A stretch of 64,000 bases of DNA, from positions 1,612,001 through 1,676,000 of the forward strand of contig NZ_CP086068.1 in the NCBI RefSeq assembly GCF_020783335.1, written 5' to 3'. Positions 24,970 through 33,022 of the stretch are shown one piece after another (the first letter of the stretch is position 1; every line of letters starts with the position of its first letter). The position numbers and the translations under genes are program-made. The notes below the pieces were generated by a model. It did not search any database. It had not been told where the DNA came from and saw only the letters and a list, made by a program, of their open reading frames with translations. Origin of the DNA: Mucilaginibacter daejeonensis (GTDB taxonomy: Bacteria; Bacteroidota; Bacteroidia; Sphingobacteriales; Sphingobacteriaceae).

Positions 24970-25111
24970 TGAGGGAGGAGGAATGAGGTGTGAGGCCAGA
25001 GCTCGGTCAGGGAAAAGGTACTTTGGATAATATAGGTGATCAACTTGCTGGTCACCCTTTAAGGTAGTGTTCCTTGCCACTCATAACTCACACATCATTC
25101 CTCCTCCCTCA
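24970..25111. repeat. GTGAGG-type inverted repeat in a 306-base intergenic region
   Basis: The 25-base arm at 24970-24994 (TGAGGGAGGAGGAATGAGG then TGTGAG) is inverted at 25087-25111 with one mismatch. Between the arms is a smaller hairpin, GGTGATCA/TGGTCACC near 25048-25069. No gene is visible. The same core (GAGGTGTGAG with TCCTCCCTCA) occurs in the inverted repeat at 38388-38496, so this is a repeat family. Confidence 0.65.
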
Positions 25112-25205
25112 TAACACGGCCCTCGGTCCTAACACTTCCTCCCGCGACCGATCCATCCAAACTTAATCCTCTCCGTAGCGTTGTATCATTAACAATAACA
25201 TAGAT

Positions 25206-25574
25206 ATGCTTCAATTTATTAACGATATACCTGACCATGTGGTAGGCATTCACGCCATAGGCGAGGTGACCAAGGCCGATATAGACGAAGTGCTGATCCC
25301 ACGTTTGGATGACCTGGTGAAACGGCAAGGCGAGATCAATTACCTGCTGGTGCTGGAGACCGAGGTACAGAATTTTACTGCCGGTGCATGGCTTGACGAT
25401 GTGAAGGCCGGCCTGAAGCATTTTACCAAATGGAAGCGTGTGGCTGTGGTGACCGATCAAAAAAGCGTGGAGTGGTTCACCTCGCACGTATTCAAATTTT
25501 TGATACCTGGTACGGCAAAAGGCTTTTCGTTAGATAAGCTTGATGAGGCCGTGAAATGGATAGCCGAAGAATAG
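25206..25574 (+). CDS. SpoIIAA-like STAS/SEC14 domain protein
   Basis: Predicted 122-residue cytoplasmic protein. It matches the SpoIIAA-like (DUF3478) pattern: an N-terminal strand pair (NDIPDHVVGIHAIGEVT), helix with KADIDEVLIPRLD, strand INYLLVLET, and a C-terminal strand-helix KRVAVVTDQKSVEWF and PGTAKGFSLDKLDEAVKWI. It is not a phosphorylatable anti-sigma antagonist as far as visible; function unknown. The small acidic gene follows 28 bases downstream. Confidence 0.8.
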   Translation: MLQFINDIPDHVVGIHAIGEVTKADIDEVLIPRLDDLVKRQGEINYLLVLETEVQNFTAGAWLDDVKAGLKHFTKWKRVAVVTDQKSVEWFTSHVFKFLIPGTAKGFSLDKLDEAVKWIAEE

Positions 25575-25602
25575 TTCATTTACCTTAATAAACATAATAC
25601 CT

Positions 25603-25842
25603 ATGAATACTGATCCAAAAGAAGACCAATTAGGCGAGAACGTTGGTGGCGATACCGGCCTTGAAAAAGGTAAGATGCCAACTGAGCATAAGAATGAGGA
25701 CGACGAGCGCGTACATACAGTGGTACCTGATAACGACAGCGGGATCCCCGGCCCACCCAACGAGGAGGACAAAGCCGACACTGCAGGCGACAACGACGAG
25801 GCATCCAACAAAGATGGCGGCCCTAAAGAAGAAGCGCTCTAA
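25603..25842 (+). CDS. Small acidic, probably disordered protein
   Basis: Predicted 79-residue hydrophilic protein, rich in D, E, N, G, K and P, with no hydrophobic core, starting MNTDPKEDQLGENVGGDTG and ending GPKEEAL. It resembles small stress-type or hydrophilin-like proteins, but no family is recognised. It follows the STAS-like gene closely and is followed at once by a strong terminator, so the pair looks like a real transcription unit. Confidence 0.55.
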   Translation: MNTDPKEDQLGENVGGDTGLEKGKMPTEHKNEDDERVHTVVPDNDSGIPGPPNEEDKADTAGDNDEASNKDGGPKEEAL

Positions 25843-25847
25843 AACAG

Positions 25848-25883
25848 AAGCGGCCCTTTCGTAACGAAAGGGCCGCTTTTATT
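25848..25883 (+). terminator. Intrinsic terminator behind the acidic-protein gene
   Basis: GCGGCCCTTTCG (25850-25861) and CGAAAGGGCCGC (25865-25876) form a 12-bp stem, extended by flanking AA/TT pairs, with a TAA loop and a T run. Confidence 0.85.
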
Positions 25884-25904
25884 TTGTATTTTAAAATACC
25901 CACC

Positions 25905-26417
25905 GTCATGCCGATGGATATCGGCATCTCTCAGGACAGGTGAATCTGCGGACCACTTTGCATGTGGGATGCTGAAACAAGTTCAGCATGACCGTTCTGT
26001 TGTTTGAACCACACTTTCCCACCCCGTCATGCCGATGAATATCGGCATCTCACGGATAGGTCAACGCTTTGGCAGGCGTCGTTCGACCTGTCGTTGTCCT
26101 TAGAATTCCTACCGTCACGGATAGGTGAACGCTTGTACAAGCACGGTGGGTTACCTGTCCGCGGGATGCTGAAACAAGTTCAGCATGACCGTTCTGTCGT
26201 TTGAACCACACCTTCCCAAAATGTCATGCCGATGCATATCGGCATCTCTCAGAACTGGTGGACAGACGTGCGAATAAATATCATCGTTAAACATGTCCTT
26301 CTAATCCTGATCCCACTCCGTCATGTCGATGGGTATCGGCATCTCAAGGATGGATTGACATTTGACTTAGCATTGGTGTCACCTGTCCGTGAGATGCTGA
26401 AACAAGTTCAGCATGAC
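25905..26417. repeat. Field of palindromic repeats (4 left-type, 3 right-type hairpins)
   Basis: The 596-base gap after the terminator has no gene. It holds four copies of a palindromic module containing ATGCCGAT..ATCGGCAT, each 26 bases long (25905, 26026, 26223 and a diverged copy at 26320), and three identical-core copies of a second 25-base palindrome, GATGCTGAAACAAGTTCAGC plus ATGAC (25968, 26165, 26393). Two units repeat in full with their spacers (25968-26051 and 26165-26248). This is a REP-like array. Confidence 0.9.
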
Positions 26418-26438
26418 AGTTCAGTTCGATCAGTAAAC

Positions 26439-27296
26439 TTAGAAACTGTTCTTGATACTGTTATGCAATGTTTTAGCGCTCCAGTAACCACTGTCCAGTA
26501 TACGGCGGATGGTCATGAGCGGATCGTTGGCGTCACGCTTCTCGGCCAGTTGGAAGGCTGCTTTAAAGCCGCGTTTGTGTAGTTCGGGCAGATTCTGCTC
26601 GTTCCACAAGCCAAACGGGTAGGCAAAGTATTCGATCTTTTTGCCGGTGATCTCTTCAAGTTTCTTGGTTGGTTTATCTAATTGTATCTCCCAGTCCTTA
26701 CCGGTCAGCTTTTTAAAATTGTGGTGATCCCAGGTATGGCTGCCGATCACGTTGCCCTCGTCGCTCAGTTGTTTGATCTGTTCCTTACTCATGTAATGCG
26801 GCCTACCGATGGATACCGTCATGATAAAATACACAGCCTTAAAACCGTACTTCTTTAACTCCGGGTTGGCTACCGTGAACTGGTCAAGGTCGGTATCATC
26901 AAAAGTAAGCATGATGGGCTTGCTGGGTAAGGCCGCGCCAGTGGTCAGGTAGGCATACAATTGATCTGGCAGTATGGTATGATAACCGCTATCGGCCAGC
27001 ATTTTGATCTTCTCTTTAAAACTCGCTACCGGTACGATATAGTCCTTTGCTGTTTTTGAATCTTTAGGGCGCCAGTCGCGGATCTGGTGGTAGCACAGTA
27101 CAGGCACCTGCTTGCGGGCCATGATCTCGGCATTGCTGGCTTTTTTGCCAGGTGCTGCGGCTACTTCACTGGTGGTACTGGTGGTGGTTTGGGTGGTAAC
27201 GGTAGTATCGGCCACCTTGTTTTCGGCTTTGCCGGAGTTGCAGGCTACAAGGCAAAAAGCGCATGCCGCAGCCACTGACGAATAAATGTTGAACAT
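26439..27296 (-). CDS. Lipoprotein polysaccharide deacetylase
   Basis: Predicted 285-residue exported carbohydrate esterase 4-like enzyme. The N-terminus ends CAFCLVAC (lipobox Cys), followed by a Thr/Ser-rich linker. The NodB-type domain shows VLCYHQI, PIMLTFDDTDLD (catalytic Asp pair), and later GSHTWDHHNFKKL (metal-binding His pair) and YFAYPFGLWN. It should remove acetyl groups from a polysaccharide or peptidoglycan. A start at 27356 is possible, but would put a second hydrophobic stretch before the lipoprotein signal. Confidence 0.88.
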   Translation of the reverse strand: MFNIYSSVAAACAFCLVACNSGKAENKVADTTVTTQTTTSTTSEVAAAPGKKASNAEIMARKQVPVLCYHQIRDWRPKDSKTAKDYIVPVASFKEKIKMLADSGYHTILPDQLYAYLTTGAALPSKPIMLTFDDTDLDQFTVANPELKKYGFKAVYFIMTVSIGRPHYMSKEQIKQLSDEGNVIGSHTWDHHNFKKLTGKDWEIQLDKPTKKLEEITGKKIEYFAYPFGLWNEQNLPELHKRGFKAAFQLAEKRDANDPLMTIRRILDSGYWSAKTLHNSIKNSF

Positions 27297-27380
27297 AGAA
27301 TGAGCTGGATGTAAGAACAACGAAAATAGAATAATTGGTTGTAAACCGGCAAGCAAAAATTTTTATTTGATGGCCAGAAA

Positions 27381-27421
27381 ATAAGAAGGCCGGTGATAAG
27401 CTATATCACCGGCCTTCTTAT
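27381..27421 (-). terminator. 18-bp perfect hairpin behind the GH92 gene
   Basis: ATAAGAAGGCCGGTGATA (27381-27398) is perfectly inverted at 27404-27421 with the loop AGCTA. It lies between the GH92 stop (27439) and the deacetylase promoter. The minus-strand tail TTTCT is short. Confidence 0.75.
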
Positions 27422-27438
27422 GAATAATGTTATCTGGT

Positions 27439-29727
27439 CTATTGAGCTGTCGACATAGAAAATGGCTCGTCGGCAGGTTTAATGCCACGTAGCTTGTTGG
27501 GTGTGGCCTGCATCTTCACATCGATCACGGCACCTTTCAGCAAGTTTTGGTGGCTCAGCCAGTTCTTGCCATAAGCAGTTCCGTTATAATTCAGGCTGTT
27601 CACATAACGGTTCGCATCGCTGTTTTGCGGAGCATTGATCACGATGGTCTTTCCATTCTCGAGGCTCAGGGTCATTTTTTTGAACAGAGGGGCACCTAAC
27701 ACATATTGATCCGACGCGGGGCATACCGGGTAAAAGCCCATAGCGCTGAACACGTACCAGGCCGATGTTTGTCCGTTATCCTCATCGCCGCAATAACCAT
27801 CGGGCGTGCCCTTGTACAGACGGTCCATTACCTCGCGGGCCCAGTATTGGGTCTTCCAGGGTTGGCCGGCGTAGTTATATAAGTAGATCATATGCTGGAT
27901 GGGCTGATTGCCGTGCGCATACTGGCCCATGTTCATGATCTGCATTTCGCGGATCTCGTGGATCACGCCACCATAATAGCTATCGTCAAAAATAGGGGGA
28001 AGGCTAAATACCGAGTCCAGCTTGTTAGCGAACTTTTCGCGTCCGCCCATCAGAGTGGCCAGTCCGTTAATGTCCTGGAACACCGACCATGAGTAATGCC
28101 AGCTATTGCCCTCGGTAAAGGCATCGCCCCACTTTAAAGGGCTGAACGGCGACTGAAAACTGCCATCCTTGTTTTTGCCACGCATCAGACCCGTTTGCGG
28201 ATCGAACAGGTTACGGTAGTTCTGGCTGCGCTTACGGTACAACTCCACCTCGGCCTTAGGCTTGTTCAGGGCCTTGGCCAATTGATAGATGGCAAAATCA
28301 TCATAAGCATATTCTAATGTTCGGGCGGCACTTTCATTGATCTTGACATTGTAAGGCACATAGCCCAGATCGTTATAATACTTTACGCCGTAACGGCCGG
28401 TGGCTGTAACTGGTCCTTCATTGTTAGCGCCATGGATCAGCGCCTCGTATAGTTTCTCGATGTCGTACCCGCGCAGGCCTTTCAAATAGGCCTCCGCCAC
28501 TACTGATGCCGAGTTGTTGCCCACCATAATGTCCGCATAACCGGGGCTGCTCCACTCAGGCAGCCATCCGCCTTCTACGTAATCGCTGATCAGGCCCTGC
28601 TGCATCTCCTTGTTAATAGATGGATACATCAGGTTCAGGAACGGGTACAGCGCACGGAAGGTGTCCCAAAAACCGGTGCCGGCAAATTTATAGCCGGGCA
28701 TGGTCTTGCCGGTGTACGGGCTATAGTGTACCACCTTGTTCTGCGCATCTAACTCATACAGCTTATTCGGGAACATCACGGTACGGTACAGGCAGGAATA
28801 AAAAGTACGGGTCTGCTCGGCGCTGCCGCCTTCTACCTTTAAGCGACCTAACACCTTGTTCCAGGCAGTATGTGCTTTTTGTACGGTGGTGGCAAAGCTA
28901 TCGGTACCTACCTCGCGCTGCAGGTTCAGTTCGGCCTGCTCAAAACTAATGAGCGATGAGGCCACTCGCAAGTGTACCTTTTCGCCTTTATTGGTCTTGA
29001 AACCGATGATGGCGCCTGCATGGTCAGTGGTGAGCTCGAGCGAATCCTTACCGGCCAGTGTTTTGCCATGCCAAGCCTTGGCCAGCGCAAAAGGCTTATC
29101 GGTATAGATCACAAAATAATTTTTGAAGTTGACCGGCTTGCTGCGGGCGGCACGGGTGGTGTACCCAATGATCTTATTCTGTTTAGGAAATACCTTGATA
29201 TACGAACCTCGGTCGAGCGCATCGATCACGATGTATGAGCTATCCGTTTTAGGAAAGGTGAATTGGAACTGGGCCGCACGCTCGGTGGTGGTCAGTTCGG
29301 TGGTCACATCATGATCGGCGAGGTAAACGCTATAATAGTATGGTTTTGCTATCTCGGCCTTGTGGCTGAACCAACTGGCCCGTTCATCCTGCGTAAAACG
29401 CATGCGGCCGGTCAACGGCATAATGGCAAATTGGCCATAATCGTTCATCCATGGCGAAGGCTGGTGCGTTTGTTTAAAGCCGCGGATCTTGTCGGCCGCG
29501 TACTGGTACATCCAGCCGTTACCCATGGTGCCCGTTTGCGCCGACCAGTAGTTCATGCCCCATGGCAAGCCTATAGCCGGGTAGGTGTTGCCATTGGAGA
29601 GGTCGGGTTTGGAGTCGGTTCCCATGAGCGGGTTAACCCAGGCGGCCGGGTCGGTCACACGGTCCACCTGTTGTGCAAATGCGGTGGTGCTGAGCAGAAG
29701 TGATAAGAAGTAGCACAGTTTTTTCAT
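27439..29727 (-). CDS. GH92 alpha-mannosidase
   Basis: Predicted 762-residue exported glycoside hydrolase with a signal peptide (MKKLCYFLSLLLSTTAFAQQ). The GH92 pattern is present: VNPLMGTDSKPDLSNGNTYP near residue 30, GFKQTHQPSPWMNDYGQF, then CGDEDNGQTSAWYVFSAMGF near residue 650, with the acid/base Glu. Family enzymes are calcium-dependent exo-alpha-mannosidases with an N-terminal beta-sandwich and an (alpha/alpha)6 barrel, acting on host or fungal N-glycans. It is single and not in a visible PUL (no SusCD pair near it). A 42-residue 5' extension of the frame is rejected. Confidence 0.93.
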   Translation of the reverse strand: MKKLCYFLSLLLSTTAFAQQVDRVTDPAAWVNPLMGTDSKPDLSNGNTYPAIGLPWGMNYWSAQTGTMGNGWMYQYAADKIRGFKQTHQPSPWMNDYGQFAIMPLTGRMRFTQDERASWFSHKAEIAKPYYYSVYLADHDVTTELTTTERAAQFQFTFPKTDSSYIVIDALDRGSYIKVFPKQNKIIGYTTRAARSKPVNFKNYFVIYTDKPFALAKAWHGKTLAGKDSLELTTDHAGAIIGFKTNKGEKVHLRVASSLISFEQAELNLQREVGTDSFATTVQKAHTAWNKVLGRLKVEGGSAEQTRTFYSCLYRTVMFPNKLYELDAQNKVVHYSPYTGKTMPGYKFAGTGFWDTFRALYPFLNLMYPSINKEMQQGLISDYVEGGWLPEWSSPGYADIMVGNNSASVVAEAYLKGLRGYDIEKLYEALIHGANNEGPVTATGRYGVKYYNDLGYVPYNVKINESAARTLEYAYDDFAIYQLAKALNKPKAEVELYRKRSQNYRNLFDPQTGLMRGKNKDGSFQSPFSPLKWGDAFTEGNSWHYSWSVFQDINGLATLMGGREKFANKLDSVFSLPPIFDDSYYGGVIHEIREMQIMNMGQYAHGNQPIQHMIYLYNYAGQPWKTQYWAREVMDRLYKGTPDGYCGDEDNGQTSAWYVFSAMGFYPVCPASDQYVLGAPLFKKMTLSLENGKTIVINAPQNSDANRYVNSLNYNGTAYGKNWLSHQNLLKGAVIDVKMQATPNKLRGIKPADEPFSMSTAQ

Positions 29728-29749
29728 GAAGTTGAGCGATGTTGTAGGA

Positions 29750-29757
29750 CAAATATA
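29750..29757 (-). promoter_or_regulatory. -7 box for GH92
   Basis: Minus-strand TATATTTG, 22 bases before the GH92 ATG. Confidence 0.45.
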
Positions 29758-29851
29758 ACGTAGTTCACTAACTTGTCCCGTCACAATATCGTTAGCTATA
29801 TCGCATGTTGCAAGTGATGATATCACCAGTGACCGACACCTATTATATACC

Positions 29852-30607
29852 ATGAAAAGACCTTATTTGATCGCCTTAATGGCTGCAGTTGTATTTTGCT
29901 CGTTCATAGCCAAAGAAAAACCAAAGCTTGACCTGATTTTCATTGGCGACAGTATCACCCAGGGTAACCGTGTACCAGGCGATACCCCGCCCGATCATAC
30001 TGCCAAGTACCTGCGCGCCACTGACAAATTCAGCCGCGTGCGTGTGGCTAACTGTGGCGTAAGCGGACGCACCACATACAACTTTTTGCCCGGCACAGAT
30101 CTGTACAAAAAAGTAAAGGCCGCTGCCGATACGATGTATACCGATGCGCAAAGCACGCTGGTGTTCTCGGTCATGATCGGTACTAACGACAGCGCCATCA
30201 AAGGTCCTAAAGGAGCGCCGGTAGCCCCCCAACAGTACCGCACCAATGTGAAGACCATTGCCGATAGCCTGCTGGAGCGTTATCCGCGTGCGCGTATCGT
30301 GCTCAATTACCCGATCTGGTACAGCGACAACACGCACAATACCTCTTTATACATGAAGGAGGGGCAAGACCGCGTGAACCTATATAAGCTGCAGATCGAT
30401 ACCTTGGTGAGCATCTACAAAAAGGCCAACCCCCACCATGTATATAAAGGCGATACGCAGGCTTACGATTACTTTAAGCAGAACTACCTGACCGACCTAA
30501 AACCGGAAACAGGCGGCGATGGCACCTTTTACCTGCACCCCAACCACAAAGGCGATCTGGTATTGGCTGAGTACTGGGGCAAGGCGATCTTAAAGGCGAT
30601 CAAATAG
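29852..30607 (+). CDS. SGNH/GDSL hydrolase
   Basis: Predicted 251-residue exported esterase-like protein: signal segment MKRPYLIALMAAVVFCSFIA, then GDSL block I FIGDSITQG (Ser34), block II glycine in CGVSGRTTYN, block III GTNDS and block V with late His in HPNHKGD. Members are carbohydrate esterases or acetyl-xylan-esterase-like enzymes. It is divergent from GH92, and the two may serve the same glycan-degrading job (inference). Confidence 0.88.
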   Translation: MKRPYLIALMAAVVFCSFIAKEKPKLDLIFIGDSITQGNRVPGDTPPDHTAKYLRATDKFSRVRVANCGVSGRTTYNFLPGTDLYKKVKAAADTMYTDAQSTLVFSVMIGTNDSAIKGPKGAPVAPQQYRTNVKTIADSLLERYPRARIVLNYPIWYSDNTHNTSLYMKEGQDRVNLYKLQIDTLVSIYKKANPHHVYKGDTQAYDYFKQNYLTDLKPETGGDGTFYLHPNHKGDLVLAEYWGKAILKAIK

Positions 30608-30634
30608 CGGGCTCTATCGATACATAACAGATAT

Positions 30635-30717
30635 GTCATGTTGAACGTAGTGAAACATCCTCTATATCCAGCAAGCGGCAACGGCGTATAAGATCCTTCA
30701 CTACGTTCAGGATGACA
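30635..30717. repeat. Inverted repeat between SGNH and ruvB genes
   Basis: TGTCATGTTGAACGTAGTG (start about 30634) and its inverse CACTACGTTCAGGATGACA (to 30717) are 19-21 bp arms with two mismatches, separated by about 40 bases. It sits between convergent genes and probably terminates both. The TTGAACGTAGTGAA core differs from the repeats at 25.9-26.4 kb, so it is a third palindromic family. Confidence 0.7.
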
Positions 30718-30739
30718 ATTGTTAAAAGTTATCAGATAT

Positions 30740-31762
30740 CTAAAAAAGCGTCGGCCCAACACCCGGCTTGGTAAAACCTAAATGCTTATAAGCGTTCTCG
30801 GTAGCTTCACGGCCTCGCGAGGTACGCATCAGGTAGCCTTCCTGGATCAGGAAAGGTTCGTATACCTCTTCGATGGTACCTTCGTCCTCGCCAACCGCGG
30901 TGGCAATGGTCTTTAGGCCTACCGGTCCGCCTTTGAATTTTTCAATGATGGTGAGCAGGATCTTATTGTCCATCTCATCTAAGCCGTGCTCGTCAACGTT
31001 CAGGGCGTTCAAGGCGTATTGGGCTATCGGGGTATCGATCTCGCCATTGCCTTTGATCTGGGCAAAATCGCGGGTACGGCGTAACAGGGCATTGGCTATA
31101 CGTGGGGTACCACGGCTACGGCGGGCGATCTCATAGGCGCCCTCGTCGGTGATAGGAGTACGCAGGATGGATGATGAACGCAATATGATAGTGGTCAACA
31201 GCTTAGCATCATAATACTCCAATCTCGAGTTGATCCCGAAACGTGCCCTCAACGGAGCCGTCAGCAATCCCGACCGGGTAGTAGCACCCACCAGCGTGAA
31301 CGGGTTAAGCGACAATTGTACCGACCGCGCATTAGGGCCACTCTCCAGCATGATATCGATCTTAAAATCTTCCATGGCCGAGTAAAGGTATTCCTCTACC
31401 AGGGGGCTCAGTCGGTGTATCTCATCAATGAACAAGATATCGCCCGGCTCAAGGTTGGTGAGCAGACCGGCCAGATCCCCGGGTTTATCCAGCACCGGCC
31501 CCGAGGTGATCTTGATGCCCACACCCATCTCATTGGCAATGATGTGTGATAGGGTGGTCTTGCCTAGTCCCGGAGGGCCGTGCAGCAATACGTGGTCAAG
31601 CGCCTCGCCCCGTAAACGGGCCGCCTGTACGAACACGCGCAGGTTGGCCAAGATCTTATGCTGACCGGTGAAGTCCTCAAAAGCCTGCGGACGCAAAACC
31701 TTTTCTATATCGCGCTCGGTGGTGTTCAGGCGCTCGGCATTAGGGTCTAAATGCTCATTCAT
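30740..31762 (-). CDS. ruvB: Holliday-junction helicase RuvB
   Basis: Predicted 340-residue AAA+ ATPase that drives branch migration with RuvA. Visible: start [19 protein letters not shown], Walker [10 protein letters not shown] (about 61-69), Walker B DEIHRL, sensor 1 GATTRSG (about 165-171), arginine finger around [13 protein letters not shown], and the C-terminal winged helix ending GVGPTLF. Full length. ruvA and ruvC are not nearby, as is common in this phylum. Confidence 0.96.
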   Translation of the reverse strand: MNEHLDPNAERLNTTERDIEKVLRPQAFEDFTGQHKILANLRVFVQAARLRGEALDHVLLHGPPGLGKTTLSHIIANEMGVGIKITSGPVLDKPGDLAGLLTNLEPGDILFIDEIHRLSPLVEEYLYSAMEDFKIDIMLESGPNARSVQLSLNPFTLVGATTRSGLLTAPLRARFGINSRLEYYDAKLLTTIILRSSSILRTPITDEGAYEIARRSRGTPRIANALLRRTRDFAQIKGNGEIDTPIAQYALNALNVDEHGLDEMDNKILLTIIEKFKGGPVGLKTIATAVGEDEGTIEEVYEPFLIQEGYLMRTSRGREATENAYKHLGFTKPGVGPTLF

Positions 31763-32155
31763 TTGCCAACAAATTTAGCATATTTTATCGGCGTGGCAAG
31801 AGCAGTGCAAGGGCAACTCATGTACTTATAGATAGCGTTACAATAGAGTCATTAAAGTGACGAGCTTAGGTAAATGTTGATCTTTCTTGTTTTTTCTGGA
31901 AGATCGCGATCATTTACAGGTTTCGTTGAGCTTGAACAGCGCAAAAACGGGCTGAGAGTGTTACACTGATGAAACACTTTGAACGCCTTTTTTCCAAAAG
32001 CTCTAGTAAGGGTGAACGGTCGTCTGCATCACCCTGGTATGCAGTTAAATAGCCCATTAAAATATTTAATGTGTTGGTGCTTTTCCTGCAACAATACAAC
32101 GGGCATGTCCGTTATACTCATACAACCAATTTATTCACCTTTAAACTTTATTATT
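31763..32155. other. 393-base intergenic region with a TGTTACA palindrome
   Basis: No credible coding frame is seen between ruvB and exbD. The palindrome TGTTACACTGATGAAACA with trailing CACTTT (31959-31980) is nearly the same as the element at 13880-13902. A GATCGCGATC palindrome lies near 31903. The rest shows no feature I can name. Confidence 0.55.
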
Positions 32156-32674
32156 ATGGCTGAGCTCAATGCAACTCCTGCTGGCAATGCTGGCAAAAAA
32201 CCTGTACGCAAAACTCAGAGCCTACGGGTAGATCTGACCGCCATGGTAGATCTGGCTTTCTTACTGGTCACCTTCTTTATGCTGACCACCACCCTGAACA
32301 AGCCCAAGGCCATGGACCTGGCCATGCCCGACCAGTCTGATGATGGCAGGATCGCCGTGGCCGATAGCCGTTCGGTGACGCTTTGCCTGGGTAACAACGC
32401 CAAATTGTTGATGTATCAGGGTCTGGAACGTACGCCACAGGTGCTTACCTATAATAAGGAGAGCTTGCGTAAGGCACTGGTAGAGGCCAAGCAAAACATA
32501 TATGCCAACACTGGCAAAGATGCGGTGATACTGGTAAAGCCAAGCGACCGCTCTAAATATGGCGATCTGGTGAACGTGCTCGATGAGCTGAACATCACCC
32601 AGAACACCCGCTACGCCGTGACCGATATCACCGACCAGGATATTGACCTGCTTAAAAAGCGATCGATCTACTGA
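32156..32674 (+). CDS. exbD: ExbD/TolR-type biopolymer transport protein
   Basis: Predicted 172-residue inner-membrane protein: an N-terminal cytoplasmic tail (1-38), one membrane helix MVDLAFLLVTFFMLTTTL that holds the proton-pathway Asp of the ExbD/TolR family, and a periplasmic domain to the end. It would energise TonB with an ExbB/TolQ partner, but no exbB is near. The frame opens at 31979, but the residues before MAELNATPAG look like non-coding translation, so ATG 32156 is chosen. A terminator follows after 25 bases, so it is transcribed alone. Confidence 0.88.
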   Translation: MAELNATPAGNAGKKPVRKTQSLRVDLTAMVDLAFLLVTFFMLTTTLNKPKAMDLAMPDQSDDGRIAVADSRSVTLCLGNNAKLLMYQGLERTPQVLTYNKESLRKALVEAKQNIYANTGKDAVILVKPSDRSKYGDLVNVLDELNITQNTRYAVTDITDQDIDLLKKRSIY

Positions 32675-32698
32675 TCGCTACAACGTGTAGTGATGAAC

Positions 32699-32731
32699 AA
32701 AAGCAGCCCGGTAATGCCGGGCTGCTTTTGT
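32699..32731 (+). terminator. Intrinsic terminator behind exbD
   Basis: AAAAGCAGCCCGG (32699-32711) and CCGGGCTGCTTTT (32717-32729) form a 13-bp stem with loop TAATG and a T run, G, T run. Confidence 0.85.
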
Positions 32732-32837
32732 TTTATAATGGGCCAATGAAGGCTGCATGATCATGCAACATCAACAGCGTCAATACAAACGCTATTTCTT
32801 TTTGTTTCCACATACTAAAAAGATTCAAGGATAGTTT

Positions 32838-32845
32838 TACCTTTG
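32838..32845 (+). promoter_or_regulatory. -7 box for the uppS leader transcript
   Basis: TACCTTTG, a perfect match, 177 bases before the uppS start. The transcript should begin near 32850 and include the structured leader. Confidence 0.5.
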
Positions 32846-32860
32846 TACCCTGAAAAAATT

Positions 32861-33022
32861 GACTTTAGGCAAGTTATTGGCTGGCCTAAGGCCCTTTTGG
32901 TATGCCCTTTTTTGGGCATGACACAGGCCGCCGAAACAGCGATGTGCCGCGGCCAACATCAGGCAAGGTGTACGCATTAAGCGTCGCACCATTTATTACC
33001 AAGGGCTGTAAGTAACTAAGTT
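32861..33022 (+). promoter_or_regulatory. Multi-branched structured leader of uppS (candidate riboswitch-like element or ncRNA)
   Basis: Hand folding gives an outer stem of GACTT (32861-32865) with AAGTT (33018-33022), AGTTA (32872-32876) with TAACT (33013-33017), and TTGG (32877-32880) with CCAA (32999-33002). It encloses four hairpins: GGCC/GGCC (32883-32893), ATGCCC-T6-GGGCAT (32902-32919), GGCCGC/GCGGCC (32926-32954) and GGTG..ACGC/GCGT..CACC (32967-32990). The 3' strand of the closing stem ends exactly at the base before ATG 33023, so the fold would hide the start region. A separate small RNA cannot be ruled out. Confidence 0.5.

Noticed and set aside
25905..26417. Possible CRISPR array
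   Set aside because: Repeats are palindromes of two kinds with unequal spacers of 13-110 bases, partly duplicated spacers and no cas gene nearby.
26004..26582. Small frames in the repeat field (66 and 118 residues)
   Set aside because: They consist of translated palindromic repeats and, in part, antisense deacetylase sequence.
31979..32155. N-terminal extension of ExbD
   Set aside because: The translated residues are Cys- and aromatic-rich without pattern, and the ExbD family begins close to ATG 32156.
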